DNA of 64,000 nt from JAMXLO01 sp963812475 (GTDB lineage Bacteria > Pseudomonadota > Alphaproteobacteria > Acetobacterales > Acetobacteraceae), in contig CAWEVI010000042.1 of assembly GCA_963812475.1 (NCBI GenBank), forward strand, positions 124,001-188,000, given 5' to 3'. The notes beneath the pieces were generated by a model. It was not told the origin of the DNA and searched no databases. It saw nothing but the letters and a program-made list of their open reading frames with translations. Position numbers and translations under genes: made by a program. Shown here in pieces: positions 1 to 8,370 of the stretch. Positions within the stretch are counted from its first letter, which is position 1. Each line of letters starts with the position of its first letter.

Positions 1-1007
1 GTGACCGACCCCGCCCGCCCGGCGGGCGCGAGGCGGGCCGACTCCGACAGCAGAATGCCGTGCCAGGACATTGCGGTGGCGCTGAACACGCCGCTGACCA
101 CGCCGATCGTCACGGTAGACCACGCATCGGTAAATGCACCGGTCAGCACAACGCTCGCCGCCATCCCGAATGCCAGCCACGCCATCACGGTTCGTGGCGC
201 GACATAGAAGCTGCCCACCCAGCCCCAGAGGATTCGGCACGGGATGGCGATGGCGATGACCGTGGAGAATAGCGCCCCGGCAGCCACCAGGTTATAGCCA
301 AGCGCGGTGAGGTAAGTGACAAAGTAGGCGATAAACACCGCTTGAAGACCGTTGAATGCAAAGCAGGCGAAGGAAAGTGCGCGCAGTTCTCCCACTGCCA
401 GCACGCCCGTGATCGTGGTCCGAAAATCCGACAGGTGGATCGCGTGCATCGGCAGTGCATCGGTATCAAGCCGTCCATGCAGTGGTTGCAGCAGCAGGGC
501 AAAGCACCAGCAGGCTGCGGCGCTGATCAGCATCGTGCCGCGCCACCCCATGGATTGAGCCAGAGCCGGACCGAGCCAGCCGCCGAGCAAAATGCCCGCC
601 GGAATGGCAGTCTGCGTGACCGAGAATGCGAACGGCGCGTACCGCCTGATAGACCATCGGCCAAGCAACTGTGAACTGGCGGGCGTAGCGACAGCGGCGA
701 TGCTGTTGCCGACCAGCGCTGACAGCACGAAGCCCGCCGCGCCTCCGATGATCGCGACCGCCATCCCGCCACCGGTCGAGAGCAATGCGACCTGACTCAT
801 GCGGATAGCGCCGTGGCGGATAATGAACCCGCCAGATCCGAGTTGCCCGATGAGCGCGGCGATGGCTGTCAGTCCGAAATATACCCCAACCCAGGACGGA
901 TCAGCGTGCAGTTCGAGAATGATCAGCGGAGCGAGCACGGCAGGCAGCACTCTGCCGACCGAGCCGCAGGTCTGCTGCAGAAACATCGCCCCGACGGCGA
1001 TCAGCAT
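1..1007 (-). CDS. MFS transporter, C-terminus cut by window edge
   Basis: Reading the minus strand from an ATG at the right end gives an uninterrupted frame of about 335 codons that runs off the left edge. It is almost entirely hydrophobic, with about ten predicted membrane helices, Gly/Ala-rich turns and short charged loops in the pattern of the major facilitator superfamily. The start reads MLIAVGAMFLQQ, and a conserved-looking stretch near residue 130 (GWLGPALAQSMGWR) resembles the helix 5 region of MFS antiporters. The substrate cannot be told from the sequence. The gene is alone on this strand, and about 390 bp of repeat-rich DNA separates it from the next gene. The frame stays open upstream of the ATG without another ATG close by, so a TTG or GTG start slightly upstream is possible. 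Confidence 0.8.
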   Translation of the reverse strand, partial: MLIAVGAMFLQQTCGSVGRVLPAVLAPLIILELHADPSWVGVYFGLTAIAALIGQLGSGGFIIRHGAIRMSQVALLSTGGGMAVAIIGGAAGFVLSALVGNSIAAVATPASSQLLGRWSIRRYAPFAFSVTQTAIPAGILLGGWLGPALAQSMGWRGTMLISAAACWCFALLLQPLHGRLDTDALPMHAIHLSDFRTTITGVLAVGELRALSFACFAFNGLQAVFIAYFVTYLTALGYNLVAAGALFSTVIAIAIPCRILWGWVGSFYVAPRTVMAWLAFGMAASVVLTGAFTDAWSTVTIGVVSGVFSATAMSWHGILLSESARLAPAGRAGSV

Positions 1008-1142
1008 ACGGGTCAAATGGCGAAATTCCTTTCGATGGACCCGTTCCAACCCAAGGGGCGCGCGGCGTCAATGTTTGCAGCAGGTGTTGTCGAGTGTAAG
1101 CGCAACCTTGGGATCCGAGGCGGAGCAAGCGAATCACCTCAC

Positions 1143-1235
1143 CCGCGGATCGCAATCTCCGCGGATCGTGATCTCTGTCGTCATACCCGCTCTGTCGCCA
1201 TCCCCGCTCTGTCGCCATCCGCGCTCTATCGTCAT
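1143..1235. repeat. Two short tandem repeats in the intergenic gap
   Basis: Two copies of a 16-bp unit (ccgcggatcgcaatct, then ccgcggatcgtgatct) lie head to tail from the left end. They are followed by three imperfect copies of a 17-bp unit built on cccgctctgtcgccat, starting near 1186, 1203 and 1220. The last copy runs into the large palindrome that follows. The 1008-1399 gap holds nothing else that I recognise. Confidence 0.75.
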
Positions 1236-1293
1236 CCCCGCGAACGCGGGGATCTCAGGCGGCAACCGGGTCGCAGCGTTCGCGGGGATGACG
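1230..1293. repeat. REP-like inverted repeat
   Basis: Perfect 18-bp arms (cgtcatccccgcgaacgc and its reverse complement) flank a 28-bp centre. The left arm also sits in a smaller hairpin, with 7-bp arms ccccgcg/cgcgggg around aa. Palindromes containing this GTCATCCCCGCG core are scattered between genes in many alphaproteobacteria. The position between two minus-strand genes fits such a dispersed element. A second role as a terminator for the binding-protein gene, which is transcribed towards it from the right, is possible. Confidence 0.75.
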
Positions 1294-1399
1294 ACAAGGG
1301 GGTGGGGATAAGGAAAAGGGGCGCGGATGACGACGGTGGGTACGGAACGTCATCCTCAACCTACGCACTCACGTCGCCTCGGGCCCTAAGTCCGCCCTC

Positions 1400-2980
1400 C
1401 TATTTCACCTTCACGTAGCGATACGGAAAGAAGTTGTCGGCAAGCTGCGCAAGATCGACCTTGTCCTTCGCGGCCCAGACAATTACCTGCTGGTGCAGCG
1501 GCATCACCGGCAGATCCTGCTGCAGCATCCGCGCCGCGTCGTCGATCATCGCATTGCGCTTTACCTGATCGCTCTCGACGGCGATCTTGTTGATCAGGTC
1601 GTCCATTCCCGGGTTGGAATAGCCGCTGACGTTCAACTCGCCCCGGCCGCCGGCCCGCGTACCGAGCAGCGAGTATAGTACGTTGTGCGCGTCATACGTC
1701 GCGGGAGTCCAACCCAGCATATAGAAGTCGGTGTCGTATCTCGGCGCGAGGATCTTGGCGAAGTACTTCGCCTTGGTCTGTGCTATCAGATCGATCTTCA
1801 TGCCGATCCGCGCCAGCATCGAGGTGATCGCCGTGCAGATCTGCTCGTCCATCACGTAGCGGTCGTTCGGACAGTCGAAGGCGACGCGGAATCCGTCGGG
1901 ATACCCGGCATCGGCCAGCAGTTGCTTCGCCTTGGCCGGATCCGGCTTAGGCCGCACGTCCAGCGCCGCGTCGTAGCCGTTCACCCCTGGTCCCCACATG
2001 AGCCAGGTCGGATGCCCCAGCCCGAGCATCACCTTCTGCACGATGGTCGGTTCGTCGATCGCCAGGGCAAACGCCTGGCGCACGCGCTGGTCCTTGAACG
2101 GGTTCTTGCCTTTGACATCGGAACTCGCCAGTTCGTCGCGCCAGATATCGAAGCCCAGATAAATTGTGCGCAGCTCGGGGTTCTGGATCAGATGGAGTCC
2201 GGACGCGCCCGCGATGCGCTTCATGTCCTGCGGCGGAACGCTATAGATCATGTCCATCTCGCCAGAAAGCAAAGCGGCGACGCGGGTCGAGGCATTGCCG
2301 ATGACATCGAACTCGACGCGATCGAGATTGTGCTCCGGCTTGTCCCACCAGCCGGGACTCTTCTCCACCACGGTCGCATGGTCCGGCTCGCGCGAGACCA
2401 GTTTGAAGGGGCCTGTGCCCATAGCGTAGTGCACTGCATAGTTGTCTTCGGTGCCGCCAATGATGACGGGCTCGGTTGCGTGATGCTCCTCGCACCATGC
2501 CTTCGACATGATCAGGAAGTTCGTCAGCTCCTGGGTAAAGATCGGATCGGGATTGTTGGTCTCGAATTCAACCGTCAGGTCATCTATTTTGCGCGCCTCC
2601 TTCACCATCGACATCGGCGCGCGCATCGCCGACGACTTTGCCATGATGCGATGCAAGGAGAACACCACATCATCCGCGGTGAACGCCGAACCGTCCTGCC
2701 ATTTCACGTTCGGGCGCAGTTCGAAGCGCCAGACGGTGGGACTGGTCTGCGACCATTTCACTGCCAGTGCCGGCTCCACGGCCAGATTGCGATCGCGCCG
2801 CACCAGCGGTTCATAGATGTTCGCGAGAAACGAGAGCTGCACCGTCTCCTGCCTCGTGGCAGGGTCCATCGCGCCAACGTCGCCATCGTTGCCCCAACGG
2901 AAATTGGCAGCCATGGCGGGCTGGGCGGCGATGGCGGGCGCCAGCAGCAGCCCGAGCAGTGTCAGGCGCAGTGATCGCAT
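1400..2980 (-). CDS. ABC transporter substrate-binding protein, family 5 (peptide/opine type)
   Basis: The 526-residue product fits the SBP_bac_5 family, which delivers oligopeptides, opines or similar solutes to ABC importers from the periplasm. A signal peptide is clear (MRSLRLTLLGLLLAPAIAAQ, cleavage near PAMA-A). It is followed by family motifs such as NIYEPLVRRD, VKWQDGSAFTADDVVFSLHR and FKDQRVRQAFALAID. I chose this ATG because the frame is open for another 102 codons upstream, but the signal peptide and a GGAAGGA ribosome site both sit here. No permease or ATPase gene lies nearby, so it is an orphan. It is divergent from the nicotinamidase-like gene, with 91 bp between the two starts. 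The substrate is unknown. Confidence 0.9.
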   Translation of the reverse strand: MRSLRLTLLGLLLAPAIAAQPAMAANFRWGNDGDVGAMDPATRQETVQLSFLANIYEPLVRRDRNLAVEPALAVKWSQTSPTVWRFELRPNVKWQDGSAFTADDVVFSLHRIMAKSSAMRAPMSMVKEARKIDDLTVEFETNNPDPIFTQELTNFLIMSKAWCEEHHATEPVIIGGTEDNYAVHYAMGTGPFKLVSREPDHATVVEKSPGWWDKPEHNLDRVEFDVIGNASTRVAALLSGEMDMIYSVPPQDMKRIAGASGLHLIQNPELRTIYLGFDIWRDELASSDVKGKNPFKDQRVRQAFALAIDEPTIVQKVMLGLGHPTWLMWGPGVNGYDAALDVRPKPDPAKAKQLLADAGYPDGFRVAFDCPNDRYVMDEQICTAITSMLARIGMKIDLIAQTKAKYFAKILAPRYDTDFYMLGWTPATYDAHNVLYSLLGTRAGGRGELNVSGYSNPGMDDLINKIAVESDQVKRNAMIDDAARMLQQDLPVMPLHQQVIVWAAKDKVDLAQLADNFFPYRYVKVK

Positions 2981-3071
2981 TTCCGGGTCCTTCCGAAAGG
3001 TGCCGTCAGGGTATGAACAGGCGCGGGGTTCCATACTATCGTCCCGGGTGGCTGACCAGGGAGCGCGGCCA

Positions 3072-3728
3072 ATGAGCGGTATTGGGATCGATCGAACGAC
3101 GGACATAATCGGCCTGGTCGATGTGCAGCCGACGTTCATGCCGGGCGGCGAACTCGCCGTGGCGGATGGCGACGCGGTGGTATCGGTGATCAATCGGCTG
3201 CTGACGCACTTCGACCATGCGTTCGCCACGCAGGACTGGCACCCGCCCGGACACAGCTCCTTCGCCAGCGCCCATTCGGGATACAAGCCCTACGACACGA
3301 TCGCCATGCCGTACGGTCAGCAGGTGCTATGGCCGGACCACGCCCTGCAAGGATCCCCCAACGCGACCCTGCATCGCGATTTGGACCTGACCAAGGTGGA
3401 GGTAATCATCCGCAAGGGTTTTCATCCGGCTATCGACAGCTACTCGACCTTCTTCGAGAACGACCGGTGCACCGCGACCGGACTGGATGGGTGGCTGCGC
3501 CAGCGTGGGTTCCGGCGTGTGTTTCTGACGGGCCTGGCGACGGATTTCTGTGTCGCCTGGTCGGCCGAGGATGCCGTGCGCCTCGGCTATGACGTTGTGG
3601 TGATCGAAGACGCGTGCCGCGGCATCGGCATTCCGCTGGCAAGCGACCGCACATCCATGAACGAAGCGCGTGAGCGACTGACCCGGCTTGGCGCGCGCCT
3701 GGTAACCAGCGGCGAACTTTCCGCGTGA
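3072..3728 (+). CDS. pncA: Nicotinamidase-like cysteine hydrolase (PncA family)
   Basis: The 218-residue isochorismatase-fold protein probably converts nicotinamide to nicotinate and ammonia in NAD salvage. The expected catalytic triad is visible as Asp17 (VDVQ), Lys115 (IIRKG) and Cys160 (GLATDFCV). Candidate metal ligands are Asp55 and His57 in DWHPPGHSSF and His90 in WPDH. The frame opens upstream, but homology begins at this ATG. The stop overlaps the GTG start of the epimerase (GTGA), so the two are probably translationally coupled, although their functions have no obvious link. Related amidohydrolases such as pyrazinamidases or other carbamoylases cannot be excluded, but the WPDH and DWH motifs favour nicotinamidase. 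Confidence 0.87.
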   Translation: MSGIGIDRTTDIIGLVDVQPTFMPGGELAVADGDAVVSVINRLLTHFDHAFATQDWHPPGHSSFASAHSGYKPYDTIAMPYGQQVLWPDHALQGSPNATLHRDLDLTKVEVIIRKGFHPAIDSYSTFFENDRCTATGLDGWLRQRGFRRVFLTGLATDFCVAWSAEDAVRLGYDVVVIEDACRGIGIPLASDRTSMNEARERLTRLGARLVTSGELSA

Positions 3729-4639
3729 CGGCGTGGCTGGTCACCGGCGGCGCAGGGTTCATCGGCTCCCACCTGTGCGAGGCTCTGCTGTCAAGCGGCG
3801 ATACGGTCCGTGCGCTGGACGATCTTTCCATCGGCAGGCGTGAGAACCTGCCGGCGGGCGTTCAACTGATCGAAGGTGACGTGGCGGACCCGGGCGCGGT
3901 GAGCAACGCGGTGGAAGGTGTCGCCGGGTGCTTCCATCTTGCCGCCATCGCCTCGGTCGAACGCGCCGTCGTCGACTGGCTCGGCACACATCGTGCGAAC
4001 CTCACCGCAACTATCACGCTGTTCGACGCAATCCGCCGCCTGCCGACGCGAATACCGGTGGTCTATGCGTCATCGGCCGCGGTATACGGCGATGCCGCGA
4101 CGGTCCCGATCGCCGAAAGTTCCCCATGTGCTCCGCTTTCGGCCTATGGCGCCGACAAATATGGATGCGAACTGCATGCGCGTGTTGCCAGCTACGTGCA
4201 CGGCATTCCCACCGTCGGACTGCGCCTTTTCAACGTCTATGGACCGCGACAGGATCCGCGCTCGCCTTATTCCGGTGTTATCTCGACCTTCTGCGATCGT
4301 ATCCGGCGCGGTACACCGATCGATATTTTCGGCGACGGCGAGCAGACGAGGGATTTCGTCTTCGTATCGGACGTGGTCGCGGCGATGCTCGCGGCGATGC
4401 GGGTGCAGCCGGCGGGAGCGTCCGTGTTCAACGTCTGCACCGGCATTCCGACCTCGGTTCTGGACCTGGCACGGACGATTGCCGAACTCGCGGGGACAGT
4501 GTCGGACATAAGCCACAAGCCGCCGCGCGCCGGTGAAATTCGGCACTCCACCGGCTCGCCGACCCTGGCGCGCGCTGCCCTGTCGCTGACTGATCCGGTG
4601 GCACTGCGGTCAGGGCTCGCCAGGGTGTTGGCGGGCTGA
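3725..4639 (+). CDS. NAD-dependent sugar-nucleotide epimerase/dehydratase
   Basis: This 304-residue extended SDR protein probably acts on an NDP-sugar, in the UDP-glucose 4-epimerase (GalE/WbpP) group. The Rossmann motif GGAGFIG is at residues 8-14. The catalytic YxxxK is Tyr141-Lys145, preceded by the VVYASSAAVYG serine segment, and the substrate-side motifs GLRLFNVYGPRQDP and FGDGEQTRDFVFVSDVV are intact. It starts with GTG, overlapping the previous stop by 4 bp. A YdcF-like protein and a TPR protein follow within about 50 bp each. Surface polysaccharide or cell-envelope synthesis is therefore plausible, though no glycosyltransferase is adjacent. Confidence 0.87.
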   Translation: MTAWLVTGGAGFIGSHLCEALLSSGDTVRALDDLSIGRRENLPAGVQLIEGDVADPGAVSNAVEGVAGCFHLAAIASVERAVVDWLGTHRANLTATITLFDAIRRLPTRIPVVYASSAAVYGDAATVPIAESSPCAPLSAYGADKYGCELHARVASYVHGIPTVGLRLFNVYGPRQDPRSPYSGVISTFCDRIRRGTPIDIFGDGEQTRDFVFVSDVVAAMLAAMRVQPAGASVFNVCTGIPTSVLDLARTIAELAGTVSDISHKPPRAGEIRHSTGSPTLARAALSLTDPVALRSGLARVLAG

Positions 4640-4685
4640 ACGGTTCTCGCTGATCAGCAAATGCAACAATGGAGAGCAACCCAAA

Positions 4686-5426
4686 GTGACGCCCAGGGCC
4701 GTTGCCACCGCCTTGCTGGTGCCGCCGATTTCCCTGCTGCTGGTCGCCATGATCGGGGTCCTGATCCATCGGCAAACCAGCCGCATCGGGCGCCTTCTGG
4801 CATGGGCAGGGTTGTTGGGTCTGCTGGCACTTGCGATGCCGGTGGCCGGGGGCTCGCTGATGATCGCCCTTGAACGGGACCTCCCGCTGACGCCCCCGCC
4901 GGGCCAGCCACCCCAGGCCATCGTCGTCCTCGGGGGAGACGTTGTCCGCGGCGGTATCCAGACCATGGTCATGGAACTCGGCCCGATCTCGCTCGAGCGC
5001 GTGCAGACCGGCGCCACGCTGTCACGTCGCACCGGGTTGCCGATCCTGGTCTCCGGCGGATCGCCGCGCGCAGGGGAGCCGCCGGTCGCTGCGCTGATGG
5101 CCGACAGCCTGGCAAGCGATTTCCAGACGCCGGTCCGATGGATCGAGGCAAATTCGCTGGACACCTGGGAGAACGCGCATATGAGCGCAGTCATCCTGCG
5201 CGCGCAGGGCATTCGGTCGATCTACGTCGTGACGCAGGCCTGGCATATGCGGCGTGCCATCATGGCCTTCGCGGCTGCCGGTATTACCTCGACGGCAGCA
5301 CCGCCTCGGCTCGACCGGCTGTTCACGCCGCTTGCTGCGAACTTCGTACCCGATGTCGCAAGTTGGCAGGAAAGCTACTATGCTCTGCATGAATGGATCG
5401 GCTGCGCCTATTATGCGCTCCGCTGA
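4686..5426 (+). CDS. YdcF/ElyC-like DUF218 membrane protein
   Basis: The 246-residue protein has two N-terminal hydrophobic segments (about residues 7-27 and 36-60). A DUF218 domain follows, with the family signature AIVVLGG (78-84), a central LPILVSGGSPRAGEPP and ANSLDTWENA, and the C-terminal QAWHMRRA. Proteins of this family (SanA, ElyC, YdcF) affect envelope integrity or lipid-carrier metabolism, but their reaction is not settled. The start is a GTG with GGAGAGC upstream. It lies 46 bp after the epimerase and 51 bp before the TPR gene, so one operon is likely. The domain should face the periplasm if the two helices form a hairpin. Confidence 0.83.
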   Translation: MTPRAVATALLVPPISLLLVAMIGVLIHRQTSRIGRLLAWAGLLGLLALAMPVAGGSLMIALERDLPLTPPPGQPPQAIVVLGGDVVRGGIQTMVMELGPISLERVQTGATLSRRTGLPILVSGGSPRAGEPPVAALMADSLASDFQTPVRWIEANSLDTWENAHMSAVILRAQGIRSIYVVTQAWHMRRAIMAFAAAGITSTAAPPRLDRLFTPLAANFVPDVASWQESYYALHEWIGCAYYALR

Positions 5427-5477
5427 GGTGCAGTCGCGGTCGAAATCCATGGACGATATCCGGTAAGGTCAAATCCC

Positions 5478-8235
5478 ATGCGCCACCGACAACTCGGCTG
5501 GCTTCTGATAGGCGCCTGGCTCGGCGTTATGCCGCTGACGGCGCATGCCGACGCCCTCTCGGACGCGCAGGCCGCGATGCAGAAGGGCGACCTGCCCACC
5601 GCAAGGATCGATCTCCAGAACGCCGTCGATTCCGATCCGCAAGATGCGGATGCACATTACTGGCTTGGCAAGGTGAGCCTCGATCTTGGCGATCCGGTGA
5701 GCGCGGAGCGTGAGGCACGTGCGGCACGCGATCGTGGCTTCGATGTCCGTCAGGCGCTGCCGTTGCTGGCCCAGTCCTTGATGGCCCAGAACAAATACCG
5801 GGATCTGTTGCGTGAATTGCAACCGGCCGGCACGGACGCCACCCTGGATGCTTCAATCCTCGTTACACGCGGCTACGCGCAGATTGCGATGAACGATCCG
5901 GATGCGGCGATGGCCTCCTTCACGCTTGCCGAGAAGACCGCGCCGGACGCACTGCAACCGCTGTTGGCGAGTGCCAGATTGCTGATCGCGCGGGGCGATC
6001 TTGAAGGCGCACAGTGGAAAGTCGATCGCGCGCTCAGCATCGAACCGAAGTCGCCCGAAGCGTTGCTGGGAGAGGCCGAAGTACTGCATGCGAAGGGCGA
6101 CATGAACGGTTCGCTCGCCGCGCTTGACCAGATACTGGCGGACCAGCCAGGCAATGCGACCGCGCTGCTCGACCGCGCCGAATTGCTGATCGCCGCCAAC
6201 CGGCCCGAAACGGCCAGGGCAGATCTCGACAAGGTGCTGACGGCGTCGCCGGGCAATGTGCAGGCGATCTATCTGCAAGCCGTGCTGCAGGTCCAGGCGA
6301 AGGACTACAGGTCCGCCGATGCGACGCTGGAGAAGATCGGAGCCTTCGTCGCGCAGATCCCGCGCGGCTATTTCCTTCAGGCGGTGATCAAGGAGGAGCT
6401 TGGCGAGACTGCACAGGCAGAGGAAGCTGCGCACCGCTATATTGCAAGCGTCCCGGGTGACCTCGCCGCCTACAAGATGCTGGCGCGGATCGAATTTGCC
6501 AGGCGTCGACCCGACCTCGCCGCCGAGGCCCTGGGCAAGGCCATCGGAACCATCCGGGGTGACGCCGAGGCTTACGATCTGCTCGGTCGAGCTTATGCCG
6601 CGACTGGCCGCGATGATGATGCAGTGGCAGCATTCCAGAAGGCCGAAACACTGGCGCCGGGTGACATCGGGCTGCAGCTGCGCCTGGCGGGCGCCCACAT
6701 GGGCACGGGCGAGCCAGAGGCCGCGATGAGTGACCTCGAACATACGCTGCAATTGGCGCCTACGGCGCCGCAGGTCGGCGAAGCGCTGTTCTCTGCCGCG
6801 CTGGCGACAGGCGATCTGAGCAAGGCGCGCGCGGCGATTGAAACGGTTCGCGCCGCGCAGGGCGATACCGCCTCGGTGCAAAACCTTGCGGCGCTGCTGA
6901 CGATGGCGCAGCTCAATTTTGACGATGCGGCTGCCAGCTTCCGGGACATTGTGCGGCAGCATCCGGAATTCACACCGGCGCAGATCAATCTGGCCCGCGT
7001 TTCCGCGATGCAGGGAAAGTCGTCGGACGCGGAGCAGATTTTGTCTGGCATCCTGGCAAAGGACCCTGATGGCGAACCGGCGCTCACGATGCTCGCATCG
7101 CAAATGATGCAGACCGACAGGATGTCCGAAGCAATCGCCCTGGTGGAGAAGGCGCACAACGCGCTGCCAGCCAATGCAGGCCTGACCGCGAACCTGGCCA
7201 ATCTCTACATCCGGTCAGGCAAGGCTGCGCAGGCGCTCGACATCATCAACAATGATGCGACTGCTGCCGGCAGTCTGGAATTGCTCGGCGTCAAGGCGGC
7301 GGCGCAGATCGATCTCAATCGCAAGGAGGAGGCACGCGAGACATACGCCCTAATACTGAAGATTGATCCGACGATGGTCGCGGCGCGCCGCCAGTTGGAA
7401 GATTTGCTGGTGCAGGCTGGCGATTACGAAGGCGCACGAAACGCCATCAAGGAAGGGCTCGTGGTCAGCCCGCGCAACTACCAGCTGTACCAGGACTACG
7501 TGATGGTGGACCTGAAGGCGAATGGGGTCGATGCCGCCCTGGCAACGGCAAAGCAGCTCCAGCAGCAGGATCGCGACCTCCAGTCGTCCACCGCACTGAT
7601 CGGCGACGTCTACATGGCGGCGAACCGTCCGGAGGATGCTGTCCGTGCCTATCGGGATGCAATGGAGGCAAGACCGTCCGAGACGCTGGCCGGACTGCTG
7701 ACCGCGGCGTTGTGGCGAAGCGACCGGAGGGACGAGGCGATCACCGTGCTGGCCGAGTGGATCGCGCAGCATCCAAGTGACCTGACGGCAATGCGGCAAC
7801 TCTCCGACCTGTATATCGCGGTTCACCGTCACGATGATGCCGTGAAGCAACTCCAGGGTTGTGCTGAATGCGAAGCCGCACGATCCGTTGGCGCTGAACA
7901 ATCTGGCCTGGGTGTATCAACAGCAGGGTGACAAGCGTGCCGAAGCATTGGCGCGACAGGCCTACCTTGTCTTGCCCGATGGCCAGACCGCCGACACGCT
8001 TGGCTGGATTCTTGTCTCCGACGGCGATGCGGCGCGCGGCGTGACGCTGATGCGGCAGGCCGCGGCGCAGGAAAGCGGTGATCCGCGCGTGCAGTATCAC
8101 TACGCAGTCGCACTGAACGCGACGGGCGGTCGCGACGAGGCGATCAGGCTGCTGACAGCTGTGGTGGCGAACAAGGGGGATTTCCCGGAGAAGGCGGATG
8201 CTCAAAAGCTGCTCGATGCGCTTGGCAAGGGATGA
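5478..8235 (+). pseudogene. Large secreted TPR protein, PrsT-like, split by a one-base frameshift
   Basis: A signal peptide (ending near LTAHA-DA) is followed by about 900 residues of tandem 34-residue TPR units. The arrangement resembles the PEP-CTERM-system TPR protein PrsT, but the signal lacks a lipobox Cys. The first frame breaks after AVKQLQ and the +1 frame continues with VVLNAKPHDPLALNNLAW. Removing one G from the GGG at 7856-7858 restores a single 918-codon reading frame to 8235. Both sides are clearly TPR sequence, so this was one gene. It follows the epimerase and YdcF genes closely, so a scaffold role in polysaccharide export is reasonable. No exosortase or PEP-CTERM protein is visible. 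GGG is too short to be a classic slippage site, so I favour a sequencing error or a recent mutation. Confidence 0.85.
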
Positions 8236-8370
8236 GCGGCAAGGCAGAGCGACAAGGCGTTGCATGCCTCCCTACCCTGCCATAGCGTCCCGCCAGCGGG
8301 CTTCGGCCGAGGCACATGTCGCATCAGCGGGCCGGCCATGAGCTGACGCCAGACCAGGGACAGGACGACG

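Noticed and set aside
1143..1293. CRISPR-like array
   Set aside because: The units are tandem without spacers of constant length, and no cas gene is present.
1685..2974. Long open frame on the plus strand inside the family 5 binding protein
   Set aside because: It is antisense to a gene with a signal peptide and family motifs; its translation is rich in Arg/His with no domain.
5853..7157. 434-codon open frame opposite the TPR gene
   Set aside because: High-GC antisense frame; the TPR repeats on the plus strand are unmistakable.
7850..7865. Programmed frameshifting in the TPR gene
   Set aside because: GGG is not a recognised slippery heptamer, and no stop-adjacent signal or conserved pseudoknot was seen.
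5478..8235. Full PEP-CTERM/exosortase locus
   Set aside because: Only a PrsT-like TPR protein is present; no exosortase, no PEP-CTERM substrate and no polysaccharide polymerase genes are visible.
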